A stretch of 64,000 nt of DNA, from NCBI GenBank assembly GCA_021527695.1, contig JAKFAO010000009.1, forward strand, positions 186,001 to 250,000, written 5' to 3'. Source of the stretch: Naematelia aurantialba (taxonomy: Eukaryota; Basidiomycota; Tremellomycetes; Tremellales; Naemateliaceae). How positions within the stretch are numbered: the first letter of the stretch is position 1; every line of letters starts with the position of its first letter. Made by a program: the position numbers and the translations under genes. Under the pieces are notes generated by a model. The model saw only the letters and a list, made by a program, of their open reading frames with translations, was not told where the DNA came from and did not search any database. This document shows positions 34,058 to 45,471 of this stretch, piece after piece.

Positions 34058-36880
34058 ATGTCTGCGCCTACTCGCTCACCGACGACGTCCACCTTGACTC
34101 CAGAAAAGGAGGCTGAGCTCAAGTCCCTCGACTCATCGTCAGGGGATGTGGCGACGATCCCCAAGCTCGCAGCCACGCTGAGCGTTGGAGCAGGCCTGGA
34201 TGATGCGGCATTGCCTGTGGCCGACGACGCCTCGTTTGACCGCACGCTCATACCCTTGCGCTACCGGATCATCGCCTTCAGCATGATCGTCTTCTTCTCG
34301 ACGGGATCGAGCTTCTGCGAAAACACGCTCAGTCCGCTCAAGAGCACCCTCAAGAAGAAGCTCGGCATCAATAGTGAGTGCCAGTGCTCATGACCCCTCC
34401 CAATCTCTGCAGCCGGTGCGCAAACGGTATAGGCTGACACGGGTCAGATGCGCAATACGGTGCAATTTCCTCGGCGTCCAGCCTGGTCAACACCATCCTC
34501 CCCATCATTGGCGGTATCGGCATGGACTACTGGGGCGCTACGTACGCTGCCATCCTGTCGAGTATATTCGTCTTTGTCGGCGCGGTTGTCGCTGCTTGCG
34601 TGCGTGACATGCTTCTGAAGACCCGCCTCTGAGCTCACCGGACTTCAGGCAGGTAACACGGGACACTACGGGCTGCTCATTGGTGGGCGGATTCTCATGG
34701 GTTTTGGGTCGACGGGTGAGTTGGCTCCTGGCGCTCCTCGCATATACGGCAGCTACACCTAGAGACGTACAACTCGCTGACCTGTGTTGCGTGTAGTGAT
34801 CGAGTCGACACAGAGCAAGCTCTACGCGCATTGGTTCCAAGGCTCGCACCTCGCCTTTATCTTCGCGCTCGACATCGCCTGGGGCCGCGTAGTCACCATC
34901 ATTTCCCGAGCCACTTCGGTGCCTATGAGCCAGATCGACGGCTGGTGGGGCTGGGCGCTGTGGTGAGTGTGCTGCTGGGTGCGCAGTTTAAGCGGACCAC
35001 AGAGGTGACGTTTGGACCAAGCTCATGAGGACAGGATCCCCACCATCACCACTGCGGTCAATCTGGCGCTGTGCTGCCTGTACTGGTGGTACGAACGGAG
35101 CGTACCGCGAGAGTACCGACCCTCCCTAGGCAAGAACGCCAGGGTGAGAGAAGGCTGGGCCAAGAAGAAGTTCAGCTGGGCGACCGTCTTGCAGCTGTGA
35201 GTTGCCTCATCTGGGACTGTTTGCCGAGCGCACGGCTAGCATTTCATTGTCAGACTGTTGTCCCTCTGTCCAATTCACCAGGATTTCCACAGCTACTTCC
35301 AACCTCAACCACAAGGCCCTTGCTCACGACGCGTCGTTGGCGCTCTCACCATATTCTCACCCCGGTCCTCGTGACCCCAAGCATCGGTAGCTGACCGACC
35401 ATAGCCCCATGTTCTTCTGGCTCGTCTGCCTGACCCAGGTGCCGCAGAACGCCGTCGTAACAGTCTACACGGCCAACCTCGCCGACATCCAGTCCACCAC
35501 GCGGGGCACGTCGACCCTCGCCGCGGGGTACAACTCGTCTCTCCAGGGCATTGTGCCGATCGTCGTCACGCCGCTTGTCGGTATCTTCTTCGACAAGATC
35601 GGGTGGCGAATGGTCTTTGGTATGTGGCATCTCGTGTCCCAGGCATCTCGTGTCCCAGGCATCTCGTGTCCCAGGCATCTCGTGTCCCAGGCATCTCTTG
35701 TCCAAGGTCTTGTGTCCAAGACACCTGATGTGCACTCCGATTCCTCTAGTTGGAGTCGACGCTCCACTACATTGCCATGGTGCCCAGACGCCCACCTACT
35801 ACTTTCTGCGACTCATCGCCTCGTGGCTGCTACACTGGCGCAGCGGCTGACGCCCGATAGTATCGCTCACCGCCGTCATGTACATCCTGATCCTCGCCCT
35901 CATGGGATTCACCACCGTGCACCCCCTGTGCCCCATCATCATCTCCTCGTTCGCGCTGAGCAGCAACGCCATTACGTTCATCGCGTCCATCCCGGTCCTG
36001 ATTGGCAACGACGCGCTCCTGGGCACGGCGTTTGGCGTGTGGAAGGCATTTGCGAATACCAACTCGATCATTCTGGACGTTGTCGCCGGTGCCGTCGTGA
36101 GTCATCTGCTTGATTCTTCTCTGTTTCTCTCTCCTCTCATCTGTCCTCTCTCCTCTCCTCCCCTCTCTCCTCCACGTCTTGTCTGCTGCCTGCGTTGCAC
36201 TCTCACCCTCTTGTTCCGGCTTGCAGTCCTGGAGTATCCCGTCTCGCCTCTTCACCGGCCTATCCTTTACTTGGGATCCCGGCCATCAAGAAAAACTTGG
36301 CATCTGGGGCTTGGAACTTGGAGCCTGGAGTGCAGCGCTGACCTGCATTGCCTTGCCCTGGTCTCTACACGTGTCTCTACCCTTATCTCTTCCCTCGTCT
36401 TCCCGTGCGTCTCCCTTGTCTCTTCCCTTGTCTCTTCCCGTGTCTCTTCCCGTGCGTCTCGTGCGTCTCCGGTGCGTCTCCTTTGCGTCTCCTTTGCGTC
36501 TCCCGCGCCTTCCCGTGCACCGAGCAGCAAGACGGCACGCCGGACCAGTCGTACTCGCGGGTCCTGTACATCCTCATCGCGTTCAAGGCGCTCCAGGTCG
36601 CCTGGGGCCCGGTGTACGACTACCTCGACGGCCGGTGGCTGGGCCACTCGCTCCGGCTCCCCGAGACCAAGCGCGTCGAGGTGCGCCGCCTCGTCCGCCT
36701 CGGCGAGCGCGACCCCGCCGCCTACCCCGGCTGGGCGGTCGTGCCCAAGATAACCTGGGGCGTGCTCGCGTTCCTCGCGGCCTGGATGGTCGTGGCGTGG
36801 GTCGTAAGTCTTGTCAAGACATGCTCAGCACGCAATCTCACATTCTACAGCTCTACATCGTCTACTCGCTCGGCACCTAG
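34058..36880 (+). CDS. MFSD1-like major facilitator transporter
   Basis: This is a 12-helix major facilitator membrane protein resembling animal MFSD1, a lysosomal exporter; in this fungus a vacuolar or endosomal location is an inference. After a cytosolic Ser/Thr/Glu-rich N-terminus (MSAPTRSPTTS), the exons give RIIAFSMIVFFSTGSSFCEN, AQYGAISSASSLVNTILPII, GGIGMDYWGATYAAILSSIF, GLLIGGRILMGFGSTVIES, KLYAHWFQGSHLAFIFALDI, MFFWLVCLTQVPQNAVVTVY, GIVPIVVTPLVGIFFDKIGW, AVMYILILALMGFTTVHPL, LLGTAFGVWKAFANTNSI and VLYILIAFKALQVAWGPVYD. The tail is cytosolic and the last exon encodes LYIVYSLGT. The early loop sequence QYGAISSASSLVNTI and the FGVWKAFANTNS segment are typical of the MFSD1 group. Several introns are long for this genome and consist of tandem or CT-rich arrays. 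Confidence 0.85.
35625..35710 (+). repeat. Intronic 16-base array in the MFSD1-like gene
   Basis: Five tandem copies of GGCATCTCGTGTCCCA, the last altered, lie just inside the intron that follows GWRMVF. They begin only a few bases after the 5' splice site. Confidence 0.9.
36100..36530 (+). repeat. CT-rich array in a long MFSD1-like intron
   Basis: The intron from about 36097 to 36525 is strongly pyrimidine-biased. It ends in many variants of CGTCTCCCTTGTCTCTTCC (36360-36515), which supply a very long polypyrimidine tract ahead of the exon QDGTPDQSYS. Confidence 0.7.
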
Positions 36881-37304
36881 GCACTTAGCCACCTAGGCTT
36901 CCTTCCATAGCTCTCTCGTTCCTCGTTCCTCTGTCCTGGCAGCCTGTACACGCCAACCCCAACGCAGTTTCGGCGCTGGGATCTTTTCGTTGCTGCTAGT
37001 CCGTGTCCCTAGCCTGCTTAATGTAGCACCAGCGCAAGTGAACCTCCCACCCACCGGAATATGCACACCTAGATACGCCATACACCATACACGAGCAGAT
37101 GCCATGCTAGAATTCATGCTACAACATCTTACATATGCTATGCCTATTTGCACATCCAGTATCCACATGATGGTCGTCAAATCTCGTCAGCCATCCGTCC
37201 TATCCCACAGGGCGCATGCCCCGACGCAACATCTCCCCTGCTGAGACCAAGCGACATCTATCGCCTCTTGGGAATCACCATCACCACTCCGGTAACTCTT
37301 GAGA
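36881..37304. other. Convergent 3' region
   Basis: This lies between the stops of the forward transporter and the reverse hydrolase gene. A short repeated GAATCACCA motif occurs at 37271-37313; no gene is seen. Confidence 0.4.
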
Positions 37305-40300
37305 ATCACCAACACCACGCCTGTACATCTTGAAATTCACCAATCCCGCTTGAGCCCGAGTCCATGCCCTGCAAATACCGCCATCAGCGCATTTCCTCAC
37401 CCGCGTCAAGCCCGCCCACCTAGAGCCGGCTCTGCATCTTACCTTTGGCGCCGGCCGGACTCGTCCCCAGCCCTTCAGCTGCCGGCGGACCAGCAAGGCT
37501 CGTAGAGCTTGCACTTGTCTGTAGCGGTCTCAATCTAGACTGTCTACCAGCCATAGGTTCCAGCTGCGAGCCCATCAACATCGATTCGACACGCAGTGTG
37601 AGAACGGGTCACTCACCCTTCGTTTGATCTCCTTCAAAGCCTTGGTGCTAGGCCGCCACGCCACGATGCCCTCTTTCAGCTCCTTCAATTCGGTTGGGAA
37701 CAGATCCTTGATCTCTGGACTATCCACGAGTGCTCGCATGATCCATGGAAGCTCAAAGTCGTTGCGCGCGTCGCGCGCGGCGAATGGTTCCACTTGAAGC
37801 GGAGGCATCGGCGAGGCCGCTGGACCAGCGTGGAAGAGGTAATCAACAGCGAGCTTATAGCACGAGGGGTCTTCGTATGGCGTCGAGTGGCCAATTCCTT
37901 TATACATCAGCAAGGTTTCTCGTGTTTCCGCTCCAACAACAGGAAAGTTACCGATCAAGCTGCCCGCCGTCGCTTCAGATAGATGTTCCACTAGGCGTTG
38001 GTCATCGAGTCCAGCATTCCGCAACAATAGCGCAAAGGCGAGCAAGTTTGTCATAAAGTCAGACCGGGAATAGCTGGCACCGTCGACGAAGAGAGCTCGA
38101 AGCAGCAATGGATGCGTTGCAGTGGAGAATGTCGCACCGTATATCGGAACCTATCGAAAGTGTCAGGTGGTATTATATGACCTTATCGAGACTTACGACC
38201 TGGTCATTCAACCCGGCGACGAGGACCACGCGCGCCCCATTTTCGAGGCACATACCCAAGGCTTTCTGATACGCCAGACTGACCGCACTGGTTGTATCTT
38301 GAAACTCGAACAGCTCCCGCGCCGCTGCGTTTTCAAACCATTGCAGATACGGCTGGATGACCGTACTGGTTGAGATACTATGTAGTGGCCCCAGGTGCAC
38401 ACCGCACATCGCGAGCATGGCGACCTTTTGGTACCCACCCTCTGCCCCTGTAGGCGACGCAGCACTCTTCCGGTTGCGTGGTTCGTCCGGAACCACTCCG
38501 ATAGGTCCGAATGCCCACTCGCAGCGGGACACGGCTTCAGCATTGAGGGGAGTACGCAGGTGGCCTTGGGCTATCATACGCGACACGAGGTGCGTGGTGA
38601 CTATGCACCCTTGGGAATGTGCTGCAAAGAAGACAGCATCCGCTCGCCGCAGATCGTTGATCCAAGCCGGGTTCGACAGGTAGGCCTTGTATAGCCTGCT
38701 ATATTAGCGAGTATCGCACATGATATATGCTGCTTACCGGTCCACACGGCCGTCAATCGTCCCTTCGCCTTCAAGCGGCATGAGGGTCAACCGCACATTC
38801 GCTTCGTCGACGCCCTTGTCCGCAAAGAATTTTCGGACTGCCTGACCCATCATTGACGCAAACTTTTGCGAGGTCCCCGTTGGTTCGCCAATAACTCTGT
38901 CGCGCATGTCAGCAACGCCCGCTCACAAGACATTCGGTGAGCTGCCTACGAGTTGAGCATCTTGGCTGGAAACCACCCATGGACACCAACCACAACAACC
39001 CTTGTGACCCGCTTCCATCCTTCATCCTGATCGCCTCCGCCAATTCCTACCCTCCGGGGCAGATCCATCCCCACATTCTTCGCTGCACCTTTTCCTCTCG
39101 TCTCCTTCTCGTCGACTTCGCTTGAGCCCTTTTGACCGTACACATAGCTACCAGCTACTGCAAGCGCACGCCACGCTAGGCTGCCAGACTTCTGATCCCC
39201 CAGCATGGATGTCGGCGGAGGAAGAGAGCGAGGCGGGCGATCAAAAATATCCTCAAACGTAGGAATAAGGAGATTCGGCTGGACCGCTGGCGGAGCCGGC
39301 GGGGGAGGTAGAGCGGACGAGCTGGATCTGTTGGGGGCCGCTACGGAACCGGGCGAGGAGGAGAGTGCCGCGACTGAATTCGCCGAGCGCGCCGATGATA
39401 CCGATAAACGTTTCTTGCGAATCGCTAGATTCGTTGCGGGCTTCTTCTCCGCAGCTCTCGAGGCCTTACTACCTTCCGCAGAGCCCGATTCCGCTCCGGC
39501 TACACCCCCATTTGGAGAAGCATCGGGGAATTCGGGATCCGCAGAGAAATCCATGACCTCCTCAGCCGTTTCACCTGTCACGACGCTAGGACTGGCAATC
39601 TTCTTCTGCCCAGCTCGAAATGCCAGATAGTTGAGCCATCCAGATGTCGAGGCCGCAGTATTGTCTTTAGAAGATGCTGGTATTGAATCTAACGCGGGTA
39701 CTGGTGCCGCCGCATTTGATTTGGGCTCTTCAGCTTGAGGCACGTCTGGAGAAGGTTGTGGCGGGGGTTCGGTGAGCGAGGGATTTTCAGGCGTCGCGGT
39801 GATGGACGCTGTAGAGATCACGGCAGGGGTACTGTTCGGGGTTGGCGCGATGTATGAGTACAGATATATGCCCCATCCTGGCTTGGCGGACGGTTTAGGT
39901 TGTTCCACGCGCGGGCTCTCCGTGGCAGGATCTTTGCCTTCCTCGACGCTGTGGGTAAGGGGTTCAGCAGGCTCTGAGCGGGGATTCTCAGTTCCTGTGG
40001 GAATAGGTAGTGGAGCATTCAGCTGGGTTGCCGCATTATTTCCAAGCGGTACTTGAGACTTCTGATCTCCTGCTGACCAGGCTAGATAGCCTTTCCATCC
40101 ACGCTTGCTCTCCCCGCTGTTCCTGGGTTCTCCGTCTCTGGCTTGCGAGGAGGAGCGGGTCGATGAGGCTGGGTTGACAGGACCGGGTGCGCTTGGAAGA
40201 GGCACAACATCATTAGTGAGAGCCGGATCTGGTGAAATGTGGCTAGTGGGCTGGTCGGACAGCAGAGGAACGGCGAGTTCGTTGGCGATTTCATTGGCCG

Positions 40301-41120
40301 GCTGGTTCATTTTCACCTTGACAGATTCGCCATCCAATTCAGTGTGCGCTTTGGTTTGAACTTGTGTCCGAGTCCACCAACTTCTTCCCCTCGACGTGGT
40401 GTCCGAGAAAGTATCCGGTGTTGTTGTGGATGGCCCGCTAGCCAAGCCCGCTGTCGTATCGAGAGTCGGTGGGTGCGGTGTACCGGGCTGGGCAGGGTCG
40501 ACTGTCCCGAGGGAGGGCTCGGTGGCATTCGCAGTCAGCTGTACGTTTTCCCGGGACTCCTCGAGTACAGGAGTGTCTGCGGGTCGCTTCCCCTTCGCTC
40601 GCTCCGTTGATACGGAACGAGGGAACGAAGGCGCAGGGGAATTCCATCGGAGCCATGAGCTCGATGCCTTTGGATTAAGACGCTGCTGCGGCACATTGAT
40701 GGGGGTCTGTGGCTGGAACTGTGACTCAATAGTGTGGGTCGTATCGGTCGTGCTGGGCGGTAACTCTGGAGTCAACAGAGTCGACGGACCAGCCTCTTCC
40801 TCTGCCTCCTCCTTCACACTAGCGGTCGGACTTGGACTGCGCATTCCGCCAGTGCGGACAGTGCGTACAGTAGCACTACTACTCCGTCTACTTCGTAAGC
40901 CCATCTGGCGTCCCCCGAGATCTCCGTCCAGTTGGCGCGAGAGAGCCTCCTCACTTGCTGGGAGGCCAGAGAGGGATGACAATTGTAGAGTCCCGGGAGC
41001 GTCGCCTTGTGCGAAGACGAGGGAAAGGTGGGGGTTGGACACCTTCCGCGACTGACTTGGAAGCCTTAGGGAGAGTGGAGCGCGGGATCGTATCGACGAC
41101 TTGCGCGGAGTCGAAGACAT
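37305..41120 (-). CDS. YML020W-like putative serine hydrolase
   Basis: This is a large protein of the fungal family typified by yeast YML020W, whose function is not established. The first exon (41120-38946) encodes about 725 residues, mostly disordered Ser/Pro/Thr-rich sequence starting MSSTPRKSSIRSRAPLSLRL, and contains a repeated SWLRW/GWKGYLAW/GWGIYLYSY/GWLNYLAF motif. It ends with the start of an alpha/beta-hydrolase fold, RVVVVGVHGWFPAKML. Next exons give VIGEPTGTSQKFA, FFADKGVDEANVRLTLMPLE, the nucleophile elbow VFFAAHSQGCIVTTHL, MCGVHLGPLH, RVVLVAGLNDQVV and LRALFVDGASYSRSDFMTNL. The end is a Ser/Gly-rich tail from two short exons (about 37545-37440 and 37368-37305), ending VQAWCW. The Ser in AHSQG, Asp in GLNDQV and a later His would form the usual triad. 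The last two exons are less certain. Confidence 0.82.
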
Positions 41121-41332
41121 GATCTACATTGCTCAGTCGAGGTTAGAGAAGACGAGAGACAGCGCGTCGGCTGGGCTTAAGCGGCGGCGAAGTTAGGCTT
41201 GCAGGCGATGTTAGGCTTGCTATGGCCTTGGGAGTACTTTTCGTGCGCCTAATGCCGGCTACTCCCACGCGCGCCGTTTTTACTGGCTGCGAGATTACTA
41301 TTGATCGCGAGCAGCACCACTGAGATGTTGAG
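41121..41332. promoter_or_regulatory. Divergent promoter, hydrolase and TLG2
   Basis: Two start codons lie 212 bases apart, so both promoters share this stretch. A duplicated GTTAGGCTTGC (41191 and 41209) is visible. Confidence 0.5.
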
Positions 41333-42785
41333 ATGTCCAATCCCTACCTCCCGTCATCTCCATCAACACCCTTCTCATCTGCTGGTGCCGGTCCCTCTAC
41401 TCAGCCCATCACTCGATCCCGGACTCTCTTCTATCTGTCTATACGAGACAGCTCCGTCTCAGCCTATCCTCGGCCACAGCGGCGGAGTCGTGTACAGTAT
41501 GGCGATACGCTCGACGTGGCGGACGACGACCAGGAGGGACTGCTTGGAGGTGGAGGCCATCCTGGAGACGCGGTGGTCGGGACCAAAGGACTGCCACCGC
41601 GGTGGGTCGATGCGAGCGACGACGTCGAAGAGGTCTTGGAGAGGGTCAAGGCGAAGAGTGAGTCCAGGCAGGCGATAGACTAGATACCGAGTGATCCGAA
41701 GCCCTGCCGACTCCCCTTCTCAATCTGAATGTGCAACACTGTGGAGCTGACTATGCTAGTCACGACGCTTGACAAGTTGCATGCCAAGCACGTCTTGCCT
41801 GGGTTTACGGATCGTTCCGCCGAAGAGCGAGAAATCGAGCGCCAGACTGCCGACATAACGCGCGTGAGTCGCTTTGGTTCTTTTCACTGGCCTCTGGTGA
41901 ATGCTGAATATGGTCCACAGGACTTTCGCCGCTGTTCGACTCTTGTCTCGTCTATACAGCCTGGACCTAGAGCGCCGCGTGTGGAGATTATGACTGCGAA
42001 AAACGTTCAACGTGGTCTAGCGCAAAAGGTGCAGGATTTGTCTGGGCAATTCCGGAAGAAGCAGCGAGTGTATATGCAGAGTACGTCCGACCCTGATGCT
42101 GACTTATGGCACCCCTTGCTGACTGTGGGTTCAGAGCTCCAAGGCCATGCGGTGAAGAACAAGGACCTGCTCGTTGCCTCGGGAGCAGTGCCTCTCCGTG
42201 GAGCAGACTCGATGGACGAGCTCGCAGAGGACGAACATGCGTCTGCGTCCCAACTCCAGGCTCAATCACAAGTTGCTGTCAACATCGATATCGACCAGCG
42301 GACTAAGGAAATCACCCAGATAGCGACGAGTATCGCCGAACTGGCTGACCTGTTTCGTGATCTGGGAAATCTCGTGGTCGAGCAAGGAACAGTTCTCGAT
42401 AGTGTCGAGTACAACGTACAAACCACTGCCAAGGAGCTCAGTGCGGGGGTTGAAGAACTCAAAGTAGCCCAAAAGTCAGTTGAGTCCAGTCGAGTACCGT
42501 TTCACGTGCTGATGAGACAGATATCAAGCCAACACCGGGCGAAGGAGGTGCATTCTCCTCCTGGTACTCATCATCGTTGGTCTCATCATTGTCCTGGTCT
42601 ACAAGCCAAGAGGAGGACCGACCACTATCACGCCCATTCCCATTTCGGACGATGAGACCATACCAAGTGCTTCTTCCGAAATCACCATCCCTGCCCCATC
42701 ACGTACTCGACGGCCACATAGACCGTCTCTAGCCAAACCTCCACCGCTTCCTGTACCAGTTGGTGACGACGAGGAGAAACGTTGA
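41333..42785 (+). CDS. TLG2: Syntaxin-16-type t-SNARE Tlg2
   Basis: Tlg2 is the Qa-SNARE of the trans-Golgi/endosome system, working with Vps45 in vesicle fusion. Exon 1 has the conserved N-terminal peptide region MSNPYLPSSPS and TRSRTLFYLSIRDSS. It continues to GLPPRWVDASDDVEEVLER, a syntaxin-16 signature. Middle exons form the Habc helices (LDKLHAKHVLPGFTDRSAEE, AKNVQRGLAQKVQDLSGQFR). The SNARE motif is QRTKEITQIATSIAELADLF, RDLGNLVVEQGTVLDSVEYN, VQTTAKELSAGVEELKVAQK with the central Gln in VVEQGT. A donor at 42475 joins the acceptor before 42522 to give the membrane anchor ILLLVLIIVGLIIVLVY. Unlike most syntaxins, some 40 Pro/Thr-rich residues follow the anchor on the lumenal side, as in yeast Tlg2. 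The stop is at 42783-42785. Confidence 0.94.
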
Positions 42786-43488
42786 TGCAAAGCGGTCTGC
42801 GGCATAGAGTTGATATAATTCCCGCATAAGCATACCATGCACACAATATTCATGTCTGTCTCCTGGCGGCGTGTGTCTGCCGTATTCATGCTAGGACCCA
42901 CTTTACATTATTGCCTCAGCAACAGGCTGTCCGTACTACGTATATGATTCCCGCTTTGGATGACTTGCTCCTTCATAAATGTCACCGAGGAAGTCTCCGA
43001 TATCCGTGAAGCAGTCTGATCAGTTGTGCCAACAGCTCCGATCGTGAAGTTGATGATATGCGCTCCTGAGAAGCACCAGGGGATGGTAAAGGCTTGGCAA
43101 TGCTGCCATGTCCGTCCTGACGAGTGAAAACCAGCAGAACGTGAGCGATTTGACATCTGCTCGCTGAGCGGAGCAATGACCAAAAGTTGACATCCAGATT
43201 CGTACCCCTTCGTTGCTGGTCATTGTTTAGCATAATTTCCGAAGCCCCTTACGCTTTCATACTGGGGTCCGGCCCCGTACACCAGCCGCTAACAATGATG
43301 TCCGTACGGTGCATCGCTGGGTAGACGGACGCCATGCAGACCATTTCAGGCTGAGGTCCGGGCGGGGATGGCGGGACTCATGCGCGCGAGTGAGTTTACC
43401 TTTCTTTCCCAGTTATCCTTCACTCTTCACTCCTTCACCCCGTCTTTACACTACAACCTTGGACTCTCTCAATACCCGCTGTGTAGTG
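42786..43488. other. Intergenic region, nothing recognised
   Basis: Seven hundred bases lie between two forward genes. Short reverse open frames here show no coding character. The region should hold the TLG2 terminator and the promoter and leader of the RRM gene. Confidence 0.4.
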
Positions 43489-45171
43489 ATGCAGTCCCTC
43501 GCCAGCTCGTTCCATGCCCTCACAATCTCTCGGCCAACATCGCCACTTAGGGAAGTCAGGTTGTACGGCCTCGTGAAACAGAGTAAGCATTTGCCACCAG
43601 TACCTCCTTCCTTCTGCTGTTCGACTTGTCCGTCTCGTCGTCTTGGTTTAGAAATGTTTCGCAAGGACTGGAGCTTCCTGCCTGATAGATATCGAATTCC
43701 CTGCTGGGAGACGCTTCCTGGTTTCCTGGCTGTGGCTGACCTTGGCGGCTGACCGACAGTAACCTCCGACTCCCTTGCCAAGTTCTTCGGCGAAGTGGTT
43801 CAGATTCTTGAAGTGCGGCTACATCCTCAAGTCCATGACTATGTCTGGGCCCAGCTGTTTGTTCATAGCGAAGAGGATGTGCACCAGTGTCTCAACTTGA
43901 AAGAGAAGCTCGCCAGCTGCGGCATGTGAGTAGCATGTGTCCTTCCCCCAAGGGAACGCTTAGTGGGTTTATAGCACCATGTCGCGTCATCCTGCAATCC
44001 TTACACCTGCGTCGACACCTTGTCTTGATCGCGCTTCCCACAGTGCTGCGCAATTTGCCAGCTTTCACACCAAGCGACCATATCCACTCAACCGAAATCC
44101 AGCTTCAACTGTCCAGGGGTCGTTTCCCTTGCACCGAAATCTTTACGTATTGAATCTTCCGGTAAGTATGAGCGACGTTGAATTTGAAGGGACGTTTGCT
44201 GCTTTCGGAATGGTCGAACATGCCAAACTCCTGTCTCAATTGGACGTTCAAGGTCGGCGCCGAGGCTTCATTCTGATGTCAACCCACCAAGAGGCAGCCA
44301 AAGCCATGGATGAGATGCACGGCAAGTGGCTTAAGTAGGTCTTTCCTCCCGAGATCAGCTGAAACATAGTGGGTTCCGGATAGACATCTCATGGGCTCTC
44401 GTTCAGCGCGAAGCCAGGCCCGGCCAAGGTAAGTTCTCGTTTCCTGCGCCGGGGACTAACATCGGCCAGGTGGAGGAAACACCCTGTCCAATCGTGTAAT
44501 CCACCCACCCATGGCCGGTAGCCGTCAACAGCCGCCGGTAGAGTGCTCCGTCATAGTCGAAAATCTCGTGAGTGCTCATACGTGTCAGAATCAGCTTATT
44601 TCAGGATCCCATCAACTTTCCCAACGCAGGAACAATTTGCTCGACATTTGGCCACTTTGGCAATGTCGTGCGTGTGACTGTCCTACCGGGTGCTTGTACG
44701 GGCATCGGACACTCGAAAGGCCTCAGCGCGGTAATCCAATTTGAATGGCCCCAATCAGCTGTCCTGCTACTCAGCGCGCATGGTCTCAAGTTGGGAGAAC
44801 GAGCCATCTCGACTCGTCCTTTGATTCCTCGAACTGGACACCCCCTCTTGTCGTCGCAACCGCCTGACGCCAACTCCCAGCCACGTCGTCTGCCGTTCCC
44901 GTCTTACTTGCGAGACGATCGAACTCCTCTACCTGACATTGACGAGGAGGAGGCTGAACTCAGGAACTTCCACTTCAACCCCTTCGAGTCAGAATCGACA
45001 CTCAAGCCCGACAGCGAGCCGTTTGTTCCGCGAATGATCGAGCAGGACATTACGATGCGCGACCACAACAGCAGCAGTCCAGCGCGCGAGGGAGACTCGA
45101 ACGATAGCGGAAGCGGCGGTCAGAGCGTGAACACTGCATCAACCTTATGGGAAAGGGGACGCAAAGTGTAG
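43489..45171 (+). CDS. RNA-binding protein with three RRM-like domains
   Basis: I do not recognise a named orthologue. Exon 1 (43489-43569) reads MQSLASSFHALTISRP and then VRLYGLVKQ; its donor GTAAGC joins the acceptor at 43759 to give ITSDSLAKFFGEVVQILEVR and VWAQLFVHSEEDVHQCL, a first RRM. A second RRM is RNLYVLNLPVSMSDVEFEGT, AAFGMVEHAKLL, RRRGFILMSTHQEAAKAMDE and, after splicing, ISWALVQRE. A third is ECSVIVENL joined to DPINFPNAGTICSTFGHFGN, VVRVTVLPGAC, SAVIQFEWPQSAVLLLSAHG. A disordered acidic tail ends STLWERGRKV at 45171. RNP1 positions are only partly aromatic, so RNA affinity may differ among domains. The 189-base first intron contains an open frame but no support for an exon. A role in RNA processing or localisation is an inference. 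Confidence 0.75.
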
Positions 45172-45471
45172 GGCAATCGGCGCGCCGGCTGCCTGAGTAT
45201 GTGTGGTAAGAAAAGGACAGCCTGACCTTGCCTGATTATTCAAGCCACCAGTTCGACCAGAGTGAGGTTTTCCGCGCAGCTCCGTTATGATTCAATCGCT
45301 TGCTTTATTGTTCGCCCCTACGCTTACATTCCTCTACTTGGCCGCCACTTACAATATTATGAGATCTTGATGGGAGACACGCTCGTTCGCCAGCATTCTG
45401 CTATTCTTTCGGTTTCGCTTTGCGGTTTCCCTATGCATCCAAGTTCATACAATACAGGGATCGCGAGCATA
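45172..45471. other. Convergent 3' region, RRM gene and NUP53
   Basis: Three hundred bases lie between two convergent stops; nothing is seen. Confidence 0.4.
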
